From Oscheius sp. JU75 (Eukaryota; Nematoda; Chromadorea; Rhabditida; Rhabditidae), in NCBI GenBank assembly GCA_037178855.1, contig JASJZC010000006.1:806001-870000 (forward strand): a stretch of DNA of 64,000 nt, read 5' to 3'. Numbering within the stretch: the stretch's first letter is position 1; every line of letters starts with the position of its first letter. Under the pieces are notes generated by a model. It did not search any database, was not told the origin of the DNA, and was given only the letters and a program-made list of their open reading frames with translations. Shown here piece by piece: positions 1 to 10,665 of the stretch. Made by a program: the position numbers and the translations under genes.

Positions 1-289
1 CTGGAAAGAGGACATTGGTACTGTCCCTGCCTACTTCGAGCTGTCACTACTACTGTCTCTGTTTCTTTCTCTGAACTGTCTGTTACTGTTACTGTTACTG
101 TTACTGTTACTGTTACTGTTACTGTCACTGTCTCTCTCCCTACCTGTTTCTGTCACTGTACTCTTACGGTACCTATCTACTGTCCGTTTCTCAGTGTCGC
201 TCTGAAGCTGTTACTGTCACTGTCTGTTTCTATCTCTCTCGCCGTCACTGTCACTATCTTACACTGTGACCGTCAGAAACAGACAAGAC
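1..289. repeat. Simple-sequence DNA, TTACTG-type hexamer tract
   Basis: A run of near-perfect TGTTAC/TTACTG hexamers fills about 80-130, inside a wider stretch made of CTGTCTCT and CTGTTACTG variants. It lies just downstream of the minus-strand WBP4-like gene. I see no gene in it. The hexamer is not the usual nematode telomere unit TTAGGC, so I read it as a microsatellite. Confidence 0.8.
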
Positions 290-3200
290 TCACTCTTCCT
301 TCTTCGCCACCTTTGTCCATCCCCCGTATCCCGTGTTCGTGTCCACAATCTTCTCCGGCTCGGGCTTTGTCGGCGGGAAATTGTATACAACCGGCTCTTC
401 TTCAGCCTCCTCCTCCTTGACTTTCGGCTCTGTGCCAGGCTCGAACTGCGGCAGAGGGATGGTATTGACATCGTCAACCTCATTCAGTCGGGACGAGATG
501 ATGGCCGGCTTGAGGAAGCTGATGGCTCCAGGCGCGTAGACACTGCCCTGTTCGGGGATCGGCTGTGCTTTTGGACGTCTATCACCGGTCCTCTTGGTCC
601 CGCGGCGTTTCTGCTTGATTTCTAGGAGGTATTCGGATGATTCTGGGAGCTGTTGACTGTCTCCGTAGTAGGCATCTGGAAAAGAAGATGTACTGTCATA
701 CACTATCTCTGTGTATCTCTCACTCTCGTACTCTGTTAAATCCTCTCATTTCCCGCCATTTCATACATTCGAATGCTGTATTCTGTAGGCTCCCGCCATG
801 AACTGGGCTCTCTTACGCAACAATGTCTGCGTATCTGTGTGCGTGTGTATGTGCGTTTGTACGTGGCCCATTGTAAGTTTGGATACACAATAACGGAATC
901 TTTCATTGTAAAGTACTATTTTCTATGGCTGTCACTCAGTTTACAGGCAGTTTCTCTCCCTGGCCCTCACTATCGCTATGCAGTTAGTCTCTCTCATTGG
1001 TTACTGTCATTGTCACACATTATTGTTCGTAAGTCTTCGCACCGTATACTAAAAGTTTAGACGAAGAAAGTCAACATGACCAAGGAGGCAGCTCGTTACT
1101 TTCGACCTTGACAATAGATCAATCAGCAAAACTGGACTATCGAAAACAGAAAAGGATGCCTGCTACGAAGTCAAGGGGCTGATAAAACTTGTTACTTTTT
1201 TTCAAGAGAAAGCCGATTTCAGATGCTGGGTCACTGTATTACCATGGTGACGGCCAAGGAATGAATTGCCGAGTATTTCAAGGAGGCAGATGTGTAATAA
1301 AGACAAATTCCCCTTTGAAAAAAGGCTCCGAGCAGCCTCCGACCAGAAAAAAGGCATAGTATGGATGTTCAGTCACTTTTTGTAGCCGAAATACAGGGCT
1401 AGAGTCCGGCTACGGCTGTAAAGAAATCCCAGCCGAAAGCACCGTCTCCAGAGCAGAAAACTGAATTTTTTCAATTTGTAAGTGTTGTTTTGCTGTCTAA
1501 ACCGGAAGTTTAGATGAACAAAGTTAAAATGACGATGTTGATGGCTCAAAAAGTCCTAAATTAAGACCGAGCTCTTTTGAGAAGAACAGGATGACCGGCC
1601 TACCGGATCTTGAGAAGAAGCACTATAATTTACTTAAATACTACGTAAATTCCCTAGTCTTTCATGGAAATGCGTCTCCTCAGATCCAAGCCAACAGTAT
1701 TGACAAGAAGTCGGCCAAGGAATGAAATGTACAGTATTTCAATGAGGCTGCTGCGGAAAGGAACAGAACTCTGCATTTGGAAATTAGTTACATCATTTTA
1801 TTAGTGCAAATAACTTGTAGATTGCCACAGCAAAAATGCTGAAAGTGCCCACGGTCGATACGAGGAAGCAAACCAAAGCTGCAGAGATGGAAGCCTGTCC
1901 CGAAGACGGTATTGGCCACTTTTATTCCAAAATATGCACAAAATCAGCGTCGCGACCTGGATAACCACCTACCAGCAGATCTGACCCTACAGAAGATATT
2001 AGATATTCTGGCACATTTTCAGAAGAAGCTGAATCGTGTCAGCACGGAAATGGTCAGGGAATGGATTAAGCTGGCTGGACACTCTCAATGCGGCCAACCT
2101 TCCGCTCTCTCTTTCCCCTCTTCTCCTCCAGTCTAGTAGTCTCTCCTATTCAGTGTTGTCTTTCTATCCGAAAAAAAAATCCTGTTCTATCTATTTCTAC
2201 ATAAAAACCACCGTTTCACATTCTGACGAGAAGGAGGAGACGGACGAAGCATCATTCGATGTAGTCGAAGCTGTCAAAAAGATGAAGGAGCATCGAGCCG
2301 AGATCTACCGGGACAAGAAGAGGTGGTTCTGGAGAAAGATACTCTTTTTCCCTATACAATATTGGTTTCAGCGTCTGTCCCAGAGACGCTTTGGAGACAG
2401 AAGAGCCTGCATAAAGTTTAGAGTGCGCTTCGATTAGTCTTCTTGGCCTGTATTGTAGCTTTACCATTTTTATAGACTCTTTAATAAGGTAAGAGGGACA
2501 GATGACTCATTCGCTCTAGTCTACTCCCGAAAGCCGACTGATAAAGAATCACTAGAACAATGAAAAGATTCTGACTTTTTAATCAATATCCCCTCTTCCA
2601 GATGGACGAGAACAAGCTGTGCTTCTTCAATCTGGTAATCTTTTGTGATATTTTTCTTTAAAAATGGCTTTTCAGCTCAAAAAGGCCTTTATTCCAACTG
2701 CCAAAGCCTTGGAAATTCTGTTGGCCTGGGAAAGTGGGCAGTTATGGGAGACAGGGACTGAGGAGGAGGAAAAAGTTATGGACATTGTGGGTTTTCTGGT
2801 CAAATTGAAGCATTTTTCCTAAGATTATTCGCAGTCAAATACCCGCTGATCAAGCACTGGAATGGATCTATGAGGAGAGCTCTGGAGCGCGTAAAATCGC
2901 CTCGATTTGCCAAGAAACTACATTTAAACATAGTCCAATTAGAACTGGTTCTACGACGAAAAATTGTGCAATTTCGTCACACAACGAGGATATTTTTCTC
3001 TACGACAGTTCCGATGAGGAATATGAACAAATTACGGGCCCTGGAGTACTGAAACAGGTACAAGTCGACAAATTGGCTAAAAATAGCCTGAGCAGTAATT
3101 CGTTTTCGAATTTAATCCAACGAGATAATGCAAAATTACGCGCGAAAATGGTCTCGGAACGATCGAGAAAACGTGGCCTCCCGATTGAACAGACGTAAGA

Positions 3201-6200
3201 TTTCGTAAGAATTCAGGCCGAGTCTGATCTAGAACTATTATACAGTTCTACTGAAGCCTTGTCCGAAGACGGATTTCTCTACGATTCGGAGTTGGACGAG
3301 GACCCAGAGGTCAATTCCCCAATATTTGAGGAGAATTTTACTGGCGATAGTCAACTAAGTAGTCCAGCAGTCATTTCTATGGATCTTAGTCAGGAGAAGA
3401 GACAACTGGAGTCGACAAATCTTGTCGGGAAAAGAATAGAATCGTATAAAACTGTCGACAATTTTGCTAGGGAAGATTATCCAGCTTTATTGGCTCCAGG
3501 ACAGCAAAATAGACAAAAAGAGCCCCTAGTTCCGCCTCAAAATGCGTCAAAAACAACTCCTATTCAAGCCATAAAACAGGAGAGCCAGACCAAATTGTTA
3601 AAGACAATAGAACCACCAAGAAAACAGGAGATTTTCTTCAACCAGGTCTGTTTTCCCATACAAAAATTGACCAAAGATTTAGCTTCAAAAACGGGATATA
3701 GCTCTTCAAGAGGCTGTTAGACTGTTATCTACAGAGAATGAGAATTCTTCGGAGCTTGCAGCAGGCTTTTTTCATTTCGTAAGGCTTTCTTTTTTGTTGG
3801 AAATTGTGGATATAGCTCCGATCCATTCAAATATCGAAGGATGAAGCATCGCAGTGGCTCAAGCGGGCAATTTGCGCGGAACACTATACAGTTTTGGTCC
3901 AGAAAACTGTCTCTGAACCTGCTAAGCTCTCTGATTTGCCCGCAAAAATCTTACAAACTGAACAGAAAGTTCCTAAGGGAAAAAATGCGAGCCAGGTGGT
4001 GCCTGTAGTGTCCAAGAAAAAGAACAAGAAGCACTTAGTGAGTTGAATCTAGCGAAATAGACATGTTTTTAGGCTCAAAAAAAGGTGAAAACTGTCTCCC
4101 AGCCTGTTAAAAATAACGATAAATCGAACCAGGTGGAGCAGGTGAGCTTCTTGTGATAGCGTGACCTGTTTAGACCCAGAAACCTATTAAAACTGTCTCT
4201 AATGTATCTACGAGCGCTTCTAGCTCAAAAACAGTGATTTCGGTACGTCTTTCTAGAAAAAATTTGACTTGTTTAGGTCCAGAAATCGGTTAAAATTGCT
4301 CCTCAAATACCAGAAACTTCGACAAATTCAAAGACAGCGATTTTGGTATGTATTCTCGGAAAAACATGACCTTTCTAGAACAGAAACCGGTTAAATCTGC
4401 TCCTCAATTTCCACAAAATGTTTCAAGCTCCAAGGCAACCATTTCGGTATGAACTCATATGAAAAAGTTGATCTTTTAGGCTCCAAAGCAGTCCACAAAC
4501 CTTCCTCAAGCCCGGAAAACGGTAGACAGCTCGGAAATGACCCTTCTAGTAAGCTATTCGAGATAGAAACTAACCGGTTTAGGCCCAAAAATCGATCCAA
4601 GCTGCTCCTCACTGTTCAGAAACAATGCTCGCGATTGAAATGACAAATTTGGTGAGTGTTTTTCACTGTAAAAGTGCTTTTTCAGAGGCAACGACAGACT
4701 GAATGTGCCCTACGAAGTTTACAAATTGATGAGTTGAGAAACAGGGGGGATACAAGAGACGTGCGGTACCTATGGGACGGGCGATTGAGCCAAGTTGTCA
4801 CGGTAATTTATCTCTCACAAGATGCAATGTCTTTTTTTTAGGAACTGGTGCTCGATAGACCGGAAGAAGAAAGATCTTTTCTTGGCTCAGCGGTCCACAA
4901 CCTTCGTAAAATCTTATGTAATAACTGGTATTGATAAAGCGAGTTTCTGTCAATAAAAACCTATTTTTGAGCGAAAGGATTAGTACCATCATTAACTCAT
5001 CCCCACTATTTTTTCCATTCTACCTAGTCTATTTTTCGAAAGGTGGATGGTAAGGAATCAAATGAACAGAAGCTTGAAATGAAAAAGCCAGGATAAACTA
5101 TTACCGCTGATTAAAGTTACATTACCTCTCTGTAAGCTCGTCTATCACTTAGAAAAATCCGCGCGGCGCAGCCGACCACTGATCCAAACAACCCGCGTTC
5201 AATCCCCGCCGCGGTCAAACTGTTGTAAACTGTATGAAATAACCTTTTTACCTGTTACGACAACATAATTGACCTACCATAAGCTTGTCGCGCGCCCTCG
5301 TCCACATTTCCCTCCTCCAGGTCCCTCTGATCGCCTTCGGCCACCTCGAAATTGTGTTTGATTTCCCTCTCGGCCTCCTGAGTCGCCAGAAATATTTCAT
5401 ACTCGACCGGGGTGAAGAATTCTGCCGGCTGGTCCCAGATTGTCTCTGAATTTTCGCTATATTTTATCCAAGAAAAACTGAAAATAGTACCTCCGGTGTA
5501 CATGTGCCAGTAGTAGGTTTGTCCCTCCTCGTTCTCGGCCTGTACCCATTCTCGGGTCTCCTTTTTCAGATCCTTCGTCGCGGCTTCAAAAGCCTTCTTC
5601 TTGTTCTGCTCGACTTCGAGACGTGCCTGTTTAGCGGCGCGGCGCTGGCCTAGAAAATTCAGGTCGGTTTTGGTCGGCATTTCGGAGCGTTGCCTGGTTT
5701 TTGAAATATTAGACAGGTAACAGTATTTTTGACATGTTGGAGCAGTTTTCCCAATTTTTTACACCCAAAAGAGGCCTCAGAATCTGTCGGATCTTCCAGA
5801 AATGGAGCCAGCAAATCTGAGTTCTATAGCTATCATTTCAATGAATTTTGAGACTTAATTTTCTCGTTTTTGGTGCGATTTTCTATCAGAAAATGTGGGA
5901 ATAATACAGCAGGCATCCCCCTTCGTTTGAATTATTGGCGCGCTTTTACCAATTTGTCCAAAATTGCAGAGAGCGAAAAATTCTTATGTTGAAACAACAA
6001 CGGTAAAGCTCCCAAATTTCGGTATCTTTTTCACATTCTAGGGGTTTTTTCCACGCTGAATGCTGAAGGCTATCCAGAGAACTTTCGGCCGTTTTTGTTG
6101 TATTTTTCAACCTAAACAGTGTTCCAGTAGTTTCAAAGATAAAAGACTAGCTAAGAATAGCGAGGCATACTGCGGTAAAAATGGATGATTTTCATGAATC

Positions 6201-7035
6201 CTGACACGGTTTTTCGACAGAAAAAAAAGCTTGAAGTGGTCAAGATTTCCAAAGTAGGATAAAGGAAGCGTTTTCTCTACTTTTCCAATGTTTGCAGGTC
6301 ACATTTTGACAAAAAATATACTATTTTCCTAAGTTTTAGCATGATATGCTGTCAGAAAATGCAGCAGAGACCTAGGAAACGATTCAAAGCCAAAGATTTT
6401 ACTGAAAACTTAATCCTAGGTGCTGTTTCTAGCCTTCTAGATACTAGTACTAATACAAATACCAAAAAAGCCCGCTAACCTTCTCGTATTTGCTGTTTCT
6501 GCGCCTTGGCCAGGGCCTCCTTGTTCACTTTGATTGGTACCGGTCCACTCGGGCCGTCTGGACGTCTATAGGCCCCGTTTTTCCTCTGATCCGCGAGCTT
6601 GGCCATCTCGGCCGCCATGGCGCTGATATCCTGGCCGGCCTGTCGTGGATCAAAGTATTTGCTGCCTTGGATGCCGGTCGCACTGCTCGGTCCATCCTCG
6701 GACTCTCCGTACTTCTTAGCCGACAAGAAAGCACCGGCCTGCATAGCTGCCAGCTGTCCTTTTAAGTTGATTTCCTGGAAAAATTAGATTATAAAAATTG
6801 GGAAAAGGGGTCTAGAACATACCGCATGAAGTTTTAATTCTCTCTGTCGACCGACATCTTTTAACTTCTGGGCCAGAGCATTTCTGTGCTTCTCTCCGCG
6901 CTCGTGAAACTCAATCGAGGCTCGGTTGTCGGCAAACCAGCACTAAAAATTTGTTTTTGTTGAGGTGTTTAATGAAAACCCTACTTTACAAATTTCGCAG
7001 TACTTCTTGCCGACTGATACCCAACGCTCGGCCAT
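290..7035 (-). CDS. WBP4-like U1-type zinc finger / WW-domain splicing factor
   Basis: Seven exons fit in phase: 7035-6985, 6942-6823, 6774-6480, 5816-5765, 5693-5491, 5445-5278, 675-290, giving about 424 residues (human WBP4 is near 376). Residues 1-45 form a matrin/U1-type zinc finger (KKYCEICK, CWFADN, SIEFHERGEKH) spanning the first intron. A single WW domain follows with tryptophans near 222 and 244 and the motif ETIWDQP; vertebrate WBP4 has two, so one seems absent. The middle is Lys/Glu/Ala-rich. The C-terminal exon is Pro/Glu-rich and ends GYGGWTKV. The family is a spliceosome component (inferred here from homology). The 52-nt exon 5816-5765 was placed because it alone reconciles the phase-1 donor at 6480 with the phase-2 acceptor at 5693, so it is the weakest part. 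The last intron, 676-5277, contains another gene on the opposite strand. Confidence 0.8.
704..1835. other. Non-coding stretch in the large WBP4-like intron, with a diverged tandem duplication
   Basis: No convincing exon is visible. Two segments resemble each other at an offset of about 455-460 bp: 1057-1090 against 1507-1540 (AGTTTAGA-type start), and 1251-1286 against 1713-1748 (ggccaaggaatga, then agtatttca and gaggc). The conceptual peptides (AKE, YF, EA) suggest a decayed exon unit, but stops interrupt them. Confidence 0.5.
1836..4934 (+). CDS. Uncharacterised protein with a tandem array of 23-codon exons, nested in the WBP4-like intron
   Basis: The 3' half is well resolved: exons 3246-3645, 3683-3778, 3816-4037, then six short exons (4073, 4174, 4277, 4384, 4480, 4583; 69 nt each except 63 for the fourth), then 4686-4802 and 4842-4934 (stop). 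An AATAAA lies near 4952. All junctions from 3646 on are phase 0. The region before 3200 is clearly exon-like (acidic DSSDEEY stretch, a helical segment starting at ATG 2602, another near 1912-2090), but two frames stay open over 2840-3055 and I could not join the 5' exons, so the start is approximate. The protein is Lys/Glu/Ser-rich, without recognised domain, signal peptide or membrane span. The short exons encode variants of xQKxVKxAPQ. It lies wholly within the 4.6-kb intron of the opposite-strand WBP4-like gene. Confidence 0.6.
4073..4651 (+). repeat. Six tandem exon-intron units (about 102 bp each)
   Basis: Exons of 69, 69, 69, 63, 69 and 69 nt are separated by introns of 32, 34, 38, 33 and 34 nt. 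Every exon begins and ends in phase 0 and encodes a 23-residue unit (21 in the fourth) with the core QKxVKxAPQ and a Ser/Thr-rich second half. Any unit could be skipped without breaking the frame. Confidence 0.75.
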
Positions 7036-7349
7036 TTCTGTGGGGCTCTGGAGGTTTTTCTATCTGAAAATAACGGATTTGAGCTTGTTTAGCAGAAATA
7101 AAGTGAAAGAATGTTTGAAAAAGCAGTAGAAAGGACCGAGAGGCGCGAGAAAAAAGATTCGAAGAGCGATGTCTGCACGAAAATGTGGGGGAGACGCAAC
7201 TGCGTACGCAGGATTATTTGATTTTTTCAAACGGTTTTCTTTCATAGTTTCATCACATTATGACTTGTTTCCCACCGGTTTTCCTCCCTTTTCTCGTGCC
7301 CAAACTTTAAAAAGACTGCAGGAATGAATAGAGCTCGTTTCAGAACCCG

Positions 7350-7800
7350 ATGAGCCGGCTGTTCGATTTTCTCTGGCTCGAGAACACCGACGAATCCTAT
7401 TTCTTAGAACAGGTTTGTTTTTAGTCACTTTCCTGTCGGGACTCAACTAAACAGCTAGTAGAGGAAGAAGACAACAATTATGAGCTAGAAAATAGGTGGA
7501 ATGAGCTCAAAAAAGAGTAAAAAGTGACTAAAAAATGTAAGAAAACGAAGTCTGTCAAGTTTTCAAGCCAGATTCTGGTATTTTTCCCACAAAAATAGCT
7601 TCCAGATGTCCCACGGAATGAGTTTCGGCTGCGAAGAGAGTCCACACGACGAGATGGAAGACTACGAGGAGAACTGGCTGATGGATTCGCTGGACATGAG
7701 CAAGTTGCAGCTCGAGAAGTCCCGTTACCACGAGCAGACCGACTCTTACTACGTGACTTTTCCGTCAGACGACGAAATGGACGAGACCGACGATTTGTAG
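7350..7800 (+). CDS. Small acidic protein (85 aa), unknown function
   Basis: Exon 1 (7350-7412) follows a tttcag acceptor by eight bases, consistent with trans-splicing, and starts MSRLFDFLWLEN. The phase-0 intron 7413-7605 ends ttccag, and exon 2 runs 7606-7800. The product has no signal peptide and ends in an acidic tail (SDDEMDETDDL). The second exon also opens with ATG, so a shorter 64-residue product is possible. I do not recognise the family. It is divergent from the WBP4-like gene, with about 315 bp between the two starts. Confidence 0.55.
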
Positions 7801-7898
7801 ATTATAGTTTGCCCCCTTGTATAAACAGTTCAGAACCCATATTCTTTATTATTAGCGAGAGATCCCGTAGGCTTATTAGTGAGAAGTCAGAGCAGCTT

Positions 7899-9422
7899 CT
7901 AAAATCTTCTTCGGCCGAAGAAATGGTGACTGGCACCGTCGCTGTTGTAGACCTGCTGATTGCCGCCACCAGAAGAGACTGGAGGAGGCTTGGGCTGAGA
8001 GCTTTCCGCTCCTTCGTAGCCGGATGGGTGTTGCTGTAAAGGGAGAGATAGAGAGGCACTAGTTTGAAGGTGTCTGGCTCTGGTCAATGTCTCTCTCTAC
8101 TCTTACCCTATCTACTGAACAGTGACTCTCTCATACTCTCAATACCATCTATTAACCACGTATACCAGAAGAACTGTCCAGATTTTTGTTCCAAGTCTCG
8201 TACTCTTGCCCTACAGATTCTTGACTCTTCCTCATACTCTCACTCTCGCATAACTGGACTACAGGTCTCGACATTATACCAGCCTCTCTGTACTCTCACC
8301 CAAATTACCATTCTTCGGTTCTGCCCAGTGTCTCTCTGTCTCTCTTACCCTCCTTATCCTTTGTATCTCGACTACCAGAGTCCCTTTCCTATACAGACTT
8401 TATGTTCTTGTGTCTCGCGACTACCAGAGTATGTCCTCTGTTCCCTGTCTCCTTTCCTTCAGTCTCTCGACTCACCGGTGGCTTGTATCCTCCTCCGGTA
8501 TCTCCTTTTTGTCCACCCTGCTCTCCAGACGGCTTCTTTCCTCCGTGATCACCTCCTCTAGGTGGCTTATAGCCTCCTCCGCCTGAGCCAGTGTCACCTG
8601 GGGGTTTTCCTCCGCCTCCAGGTGGTTTGTATCCTCCCTGACCTCCACCTCCAGACGGTCCAGTCGAGTAGCTTCCACCTCCTGACGGACTGGGAGGACT
8701 GGGTGGGTTAGCTGGTGGGCTAGGAGGGCTAGGAGGAGCTGGACAGCCTCCAGAACCACAACCTCCTCCAGGAGGCTTGTATCCTCCTCCCTTTCCATGG
8801 CCTCCTCCTCCAGGCTTGGGTTTTCCGTGGTCTCCACTTGGTTTGTGACCTCCGTGATTTCCTCCGGGAGGTTTGTAGCCGCCTCCTCCGGGCTTGTGAC
8901 CATCATCTTTCGGAGGCTTGTGTTCTCCTCCAGGACGGCCGCCTCCAGCTGGATGACTTCCGCCTCCTGGTAGACTGGGGGGACTAGGAGGAGCTGGACA
9001 ACCTCCCGGACCTCCAGCGCAGTACGATCCACCTGGGGTCTGAGAGCCTCCTCCCTTCTTATTGTCTCCACCTCCTTTGCCATGGTTTCCTCCCTTCGGT
9101 GGCTTGTAGCCTCCAGAATGGTCCCCTCCTTTAGGCTTACCACCTCCAGAAGTTCCTGGAGGAGCAGGAGGAGAGAGTACAGGGGTAGGAGCTGGTGCAG
9201 GTTTTGGCTGTCCACCGTGACCACCCTGAAATCGATTCAGATACAGTGCCAGTGACAGTAACTCACATCACTGTTGTAGGCCTGCTGATCTCCACCATGA
9301 GCCGAAACGGGGGGAGGCTTCGGCTGCGAACCTTCAGCTTTGGGATAGCCAGAATCCGAAGAGGGACCATATCCCTGACCTAAGGCTGTGGCCAGAAGAA
9401 CTGCTACCAAGAAGAGACGCAT
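7899..9422 (-). CDS. Secreted Gly/Tyr/Lys/Pro-rich repeat protein (gene A)
   Basis: Three phase-0 exons: 9422-9267, 9225-8476, 8033-7899; about 346 residues. Exon 1 encodes a signal peptide (MRLFLVAVLLATALGQ) and a cassette SGYPKAEGSQPKPPPVS...GGDQQAYNSD, cut exactly after Asp by the intron. Exon 2 is low complexity: repeated GGGYKPPGG, KPPGG and GGHKP units plus two Cys modules of the form C-x2/6-CPAPPSPPS. Exon 3 carries a second copy of the cassette (SGYEGAESSQPKPPPVS...NQQVYNSD), then the tail HHFFGRRRF. A minus-strand polyadenylation signal lies at 7845-7850. Spaced Tyr and Lys in Gly/Pro repeats recall adhesive or matrix proteins, but that is analogy only. A tandem paralogue (gene B) lies just upstream in the transcriptional direction. 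Confidence 0.8.
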
Positions 9423-9486
9423 CTTACCGCCTGCTTGACCAGCAAGACCTGGAAGGCGCTTAAGTAGCGCTGCTTTTCAGTCCAGA

Positions 9487-9512
9487 TCGAGATGATCTTG
9501 ACCCTTCTTAGG
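9487..9512 (-). promoter_or_regulatory. Shared upstream motif of gene A
   Basis: Reading the minus strand, AAGGGTCAAGATCATCT occurs about 75-90 bases before the gene A start and is followed by CTGGACTGAAAAGCAG. Gene B has the near-identical AAAGGGTCAAGATCACCT then AACTGAAATCAG at 12071-12096. Conservation beside two paralogues suggests a common promoter element; the factor is unknown. Confidence 0.5.
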
Positions 9513-10665
9513 ATAACAAAGCAGAGGTGGCAGTTTGGAAGTCAAGGACGAAAAACAGCCTGCAAAGATATGTTAAACTGGGATCATTGGGGTTTTGCTG
9601 AGAGATGACGACACAGTTTCCGTGCCAGTCGGTAGCCTGGTAGTTTGACAAAAACTAAGCTTCTGCCTGTCCTTCTGTCTCTCTGTGTCTCTGCAAAACA
9701 ACTCTGGAAAAGCGAACTATATAAATTTCTTCCTGTTTTGTTAAAAGTTGTCACAAAATTTTTTCTGAACAAAAGCAACAGCTACTTGCATCTCTGCTGC
9801 TCCTCTTCACCTCCCTCAGGTCACGTTCTTTTTCTACTCAGTATCAAGAAGTCCACCCAAATCAATTCTTCCACACTAATTATCTCAACTTCTTCCTTTC
9901 GCACTGACTCTTTCACCCCCTCTCAAGCTTCGAGACTAGGACCTGGCCAGTTCCGAGCAACCCTGGTGAACATTCTCAGTCACCGAGGGCCGCATCGAGT
10001 TGCGGTAGGTCTTAGAACCAGCAAATCGGGTAGGGGAGTCTGAGAGTTGTGTCGAAATGTGGAGAATTGAGGGTTGGGAGTTCTGAAACACGACTAGTCG
10101 ATATAGATATGATATACATGCTCTTTCCCAAAAACCTGTGCCCCGAACGTCTGAAGGTCTAAAGAAAACCGCAAGACCCGATTCATAAAGTTGAGGGTCT
10201 ACATAATTCACGTCACTTTACTTCCCGAACCTTGACAAACCTGACAGGTCAAGATTTTAGTTGGCTTGTCATAACCTGTCGAAATTCAAAGAAGGGTGAC
10301 GTAAGGAATCTAGACCCTCCGTTTTAAATATCCTCTCTGGGCTAAGATTCGTAATCCTTAGGAAGACATGTTCGTCTAGATTTCGATCCTGGAAGAAGAT
10401 TGGAAATGAGTTTTTGGGAAAGAGCATATATAATGGACTAGCCGAAGTAAACCACCTGTGGTAAAGACAGGAGAGCAGTTAGAAAGAGAAGGCACATCTT
10501 ATCTGCCCTGCCTCTGTTCACAACCATTCAGGTGATCAGGGTAGCAGATCAATCGGTCAACTACCCCCCATTTCCTGCTCATTCCCAATATCTAACAATC
10601 AGCTCAATGACCCATATTTATTTCTCAAAGAGATCCCTTTAGCTTCGGTGAAGAGCGCACAGTCT
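9513..10665. other. Spacer between genes A and B with a short inverted repeat
   Basis: No supported gene. The sequence tatacatgctctttcccaaa (near 10112) recurs inverted near 10410-10440 as tttgggaaagagcatatat, about 300 bp apart, suggesting a small fold-back element. The open frames here lack splice-compatible structure or familiar motifs. Confidence 0.4.

Noticed and set aside
61-130. Hexamer tract as a telomere or internal telomeric repeat
   Set aside because: The unit TGTTAC does not match known telomeric repeats, and the flanks are ordinary gene sequence.
773-1060. Open frame of 95 codons on the plus strand
   Set aside because: Simple-sequence-like DNA, no splice or leader context, no recognisable motif.
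2870-3052. Basic frame overlapping the acidic frame of the nested 23-codon-exon gene
   Set aside because: It ends before the next exon and does not join in phase; the acidic frame continues into well-supported downstream exons. Kept only as a note of uncertainty.
8472-9224. Long alternative frame through gene A exon 2 (Leu/Glu-rich)
   Set aside because: Shadow frame of the Gly/Pro-rich repeat; the frame joined to the signal peptide exon is phase 0 and open throughout. The same holds for gene B at 10869-11621.
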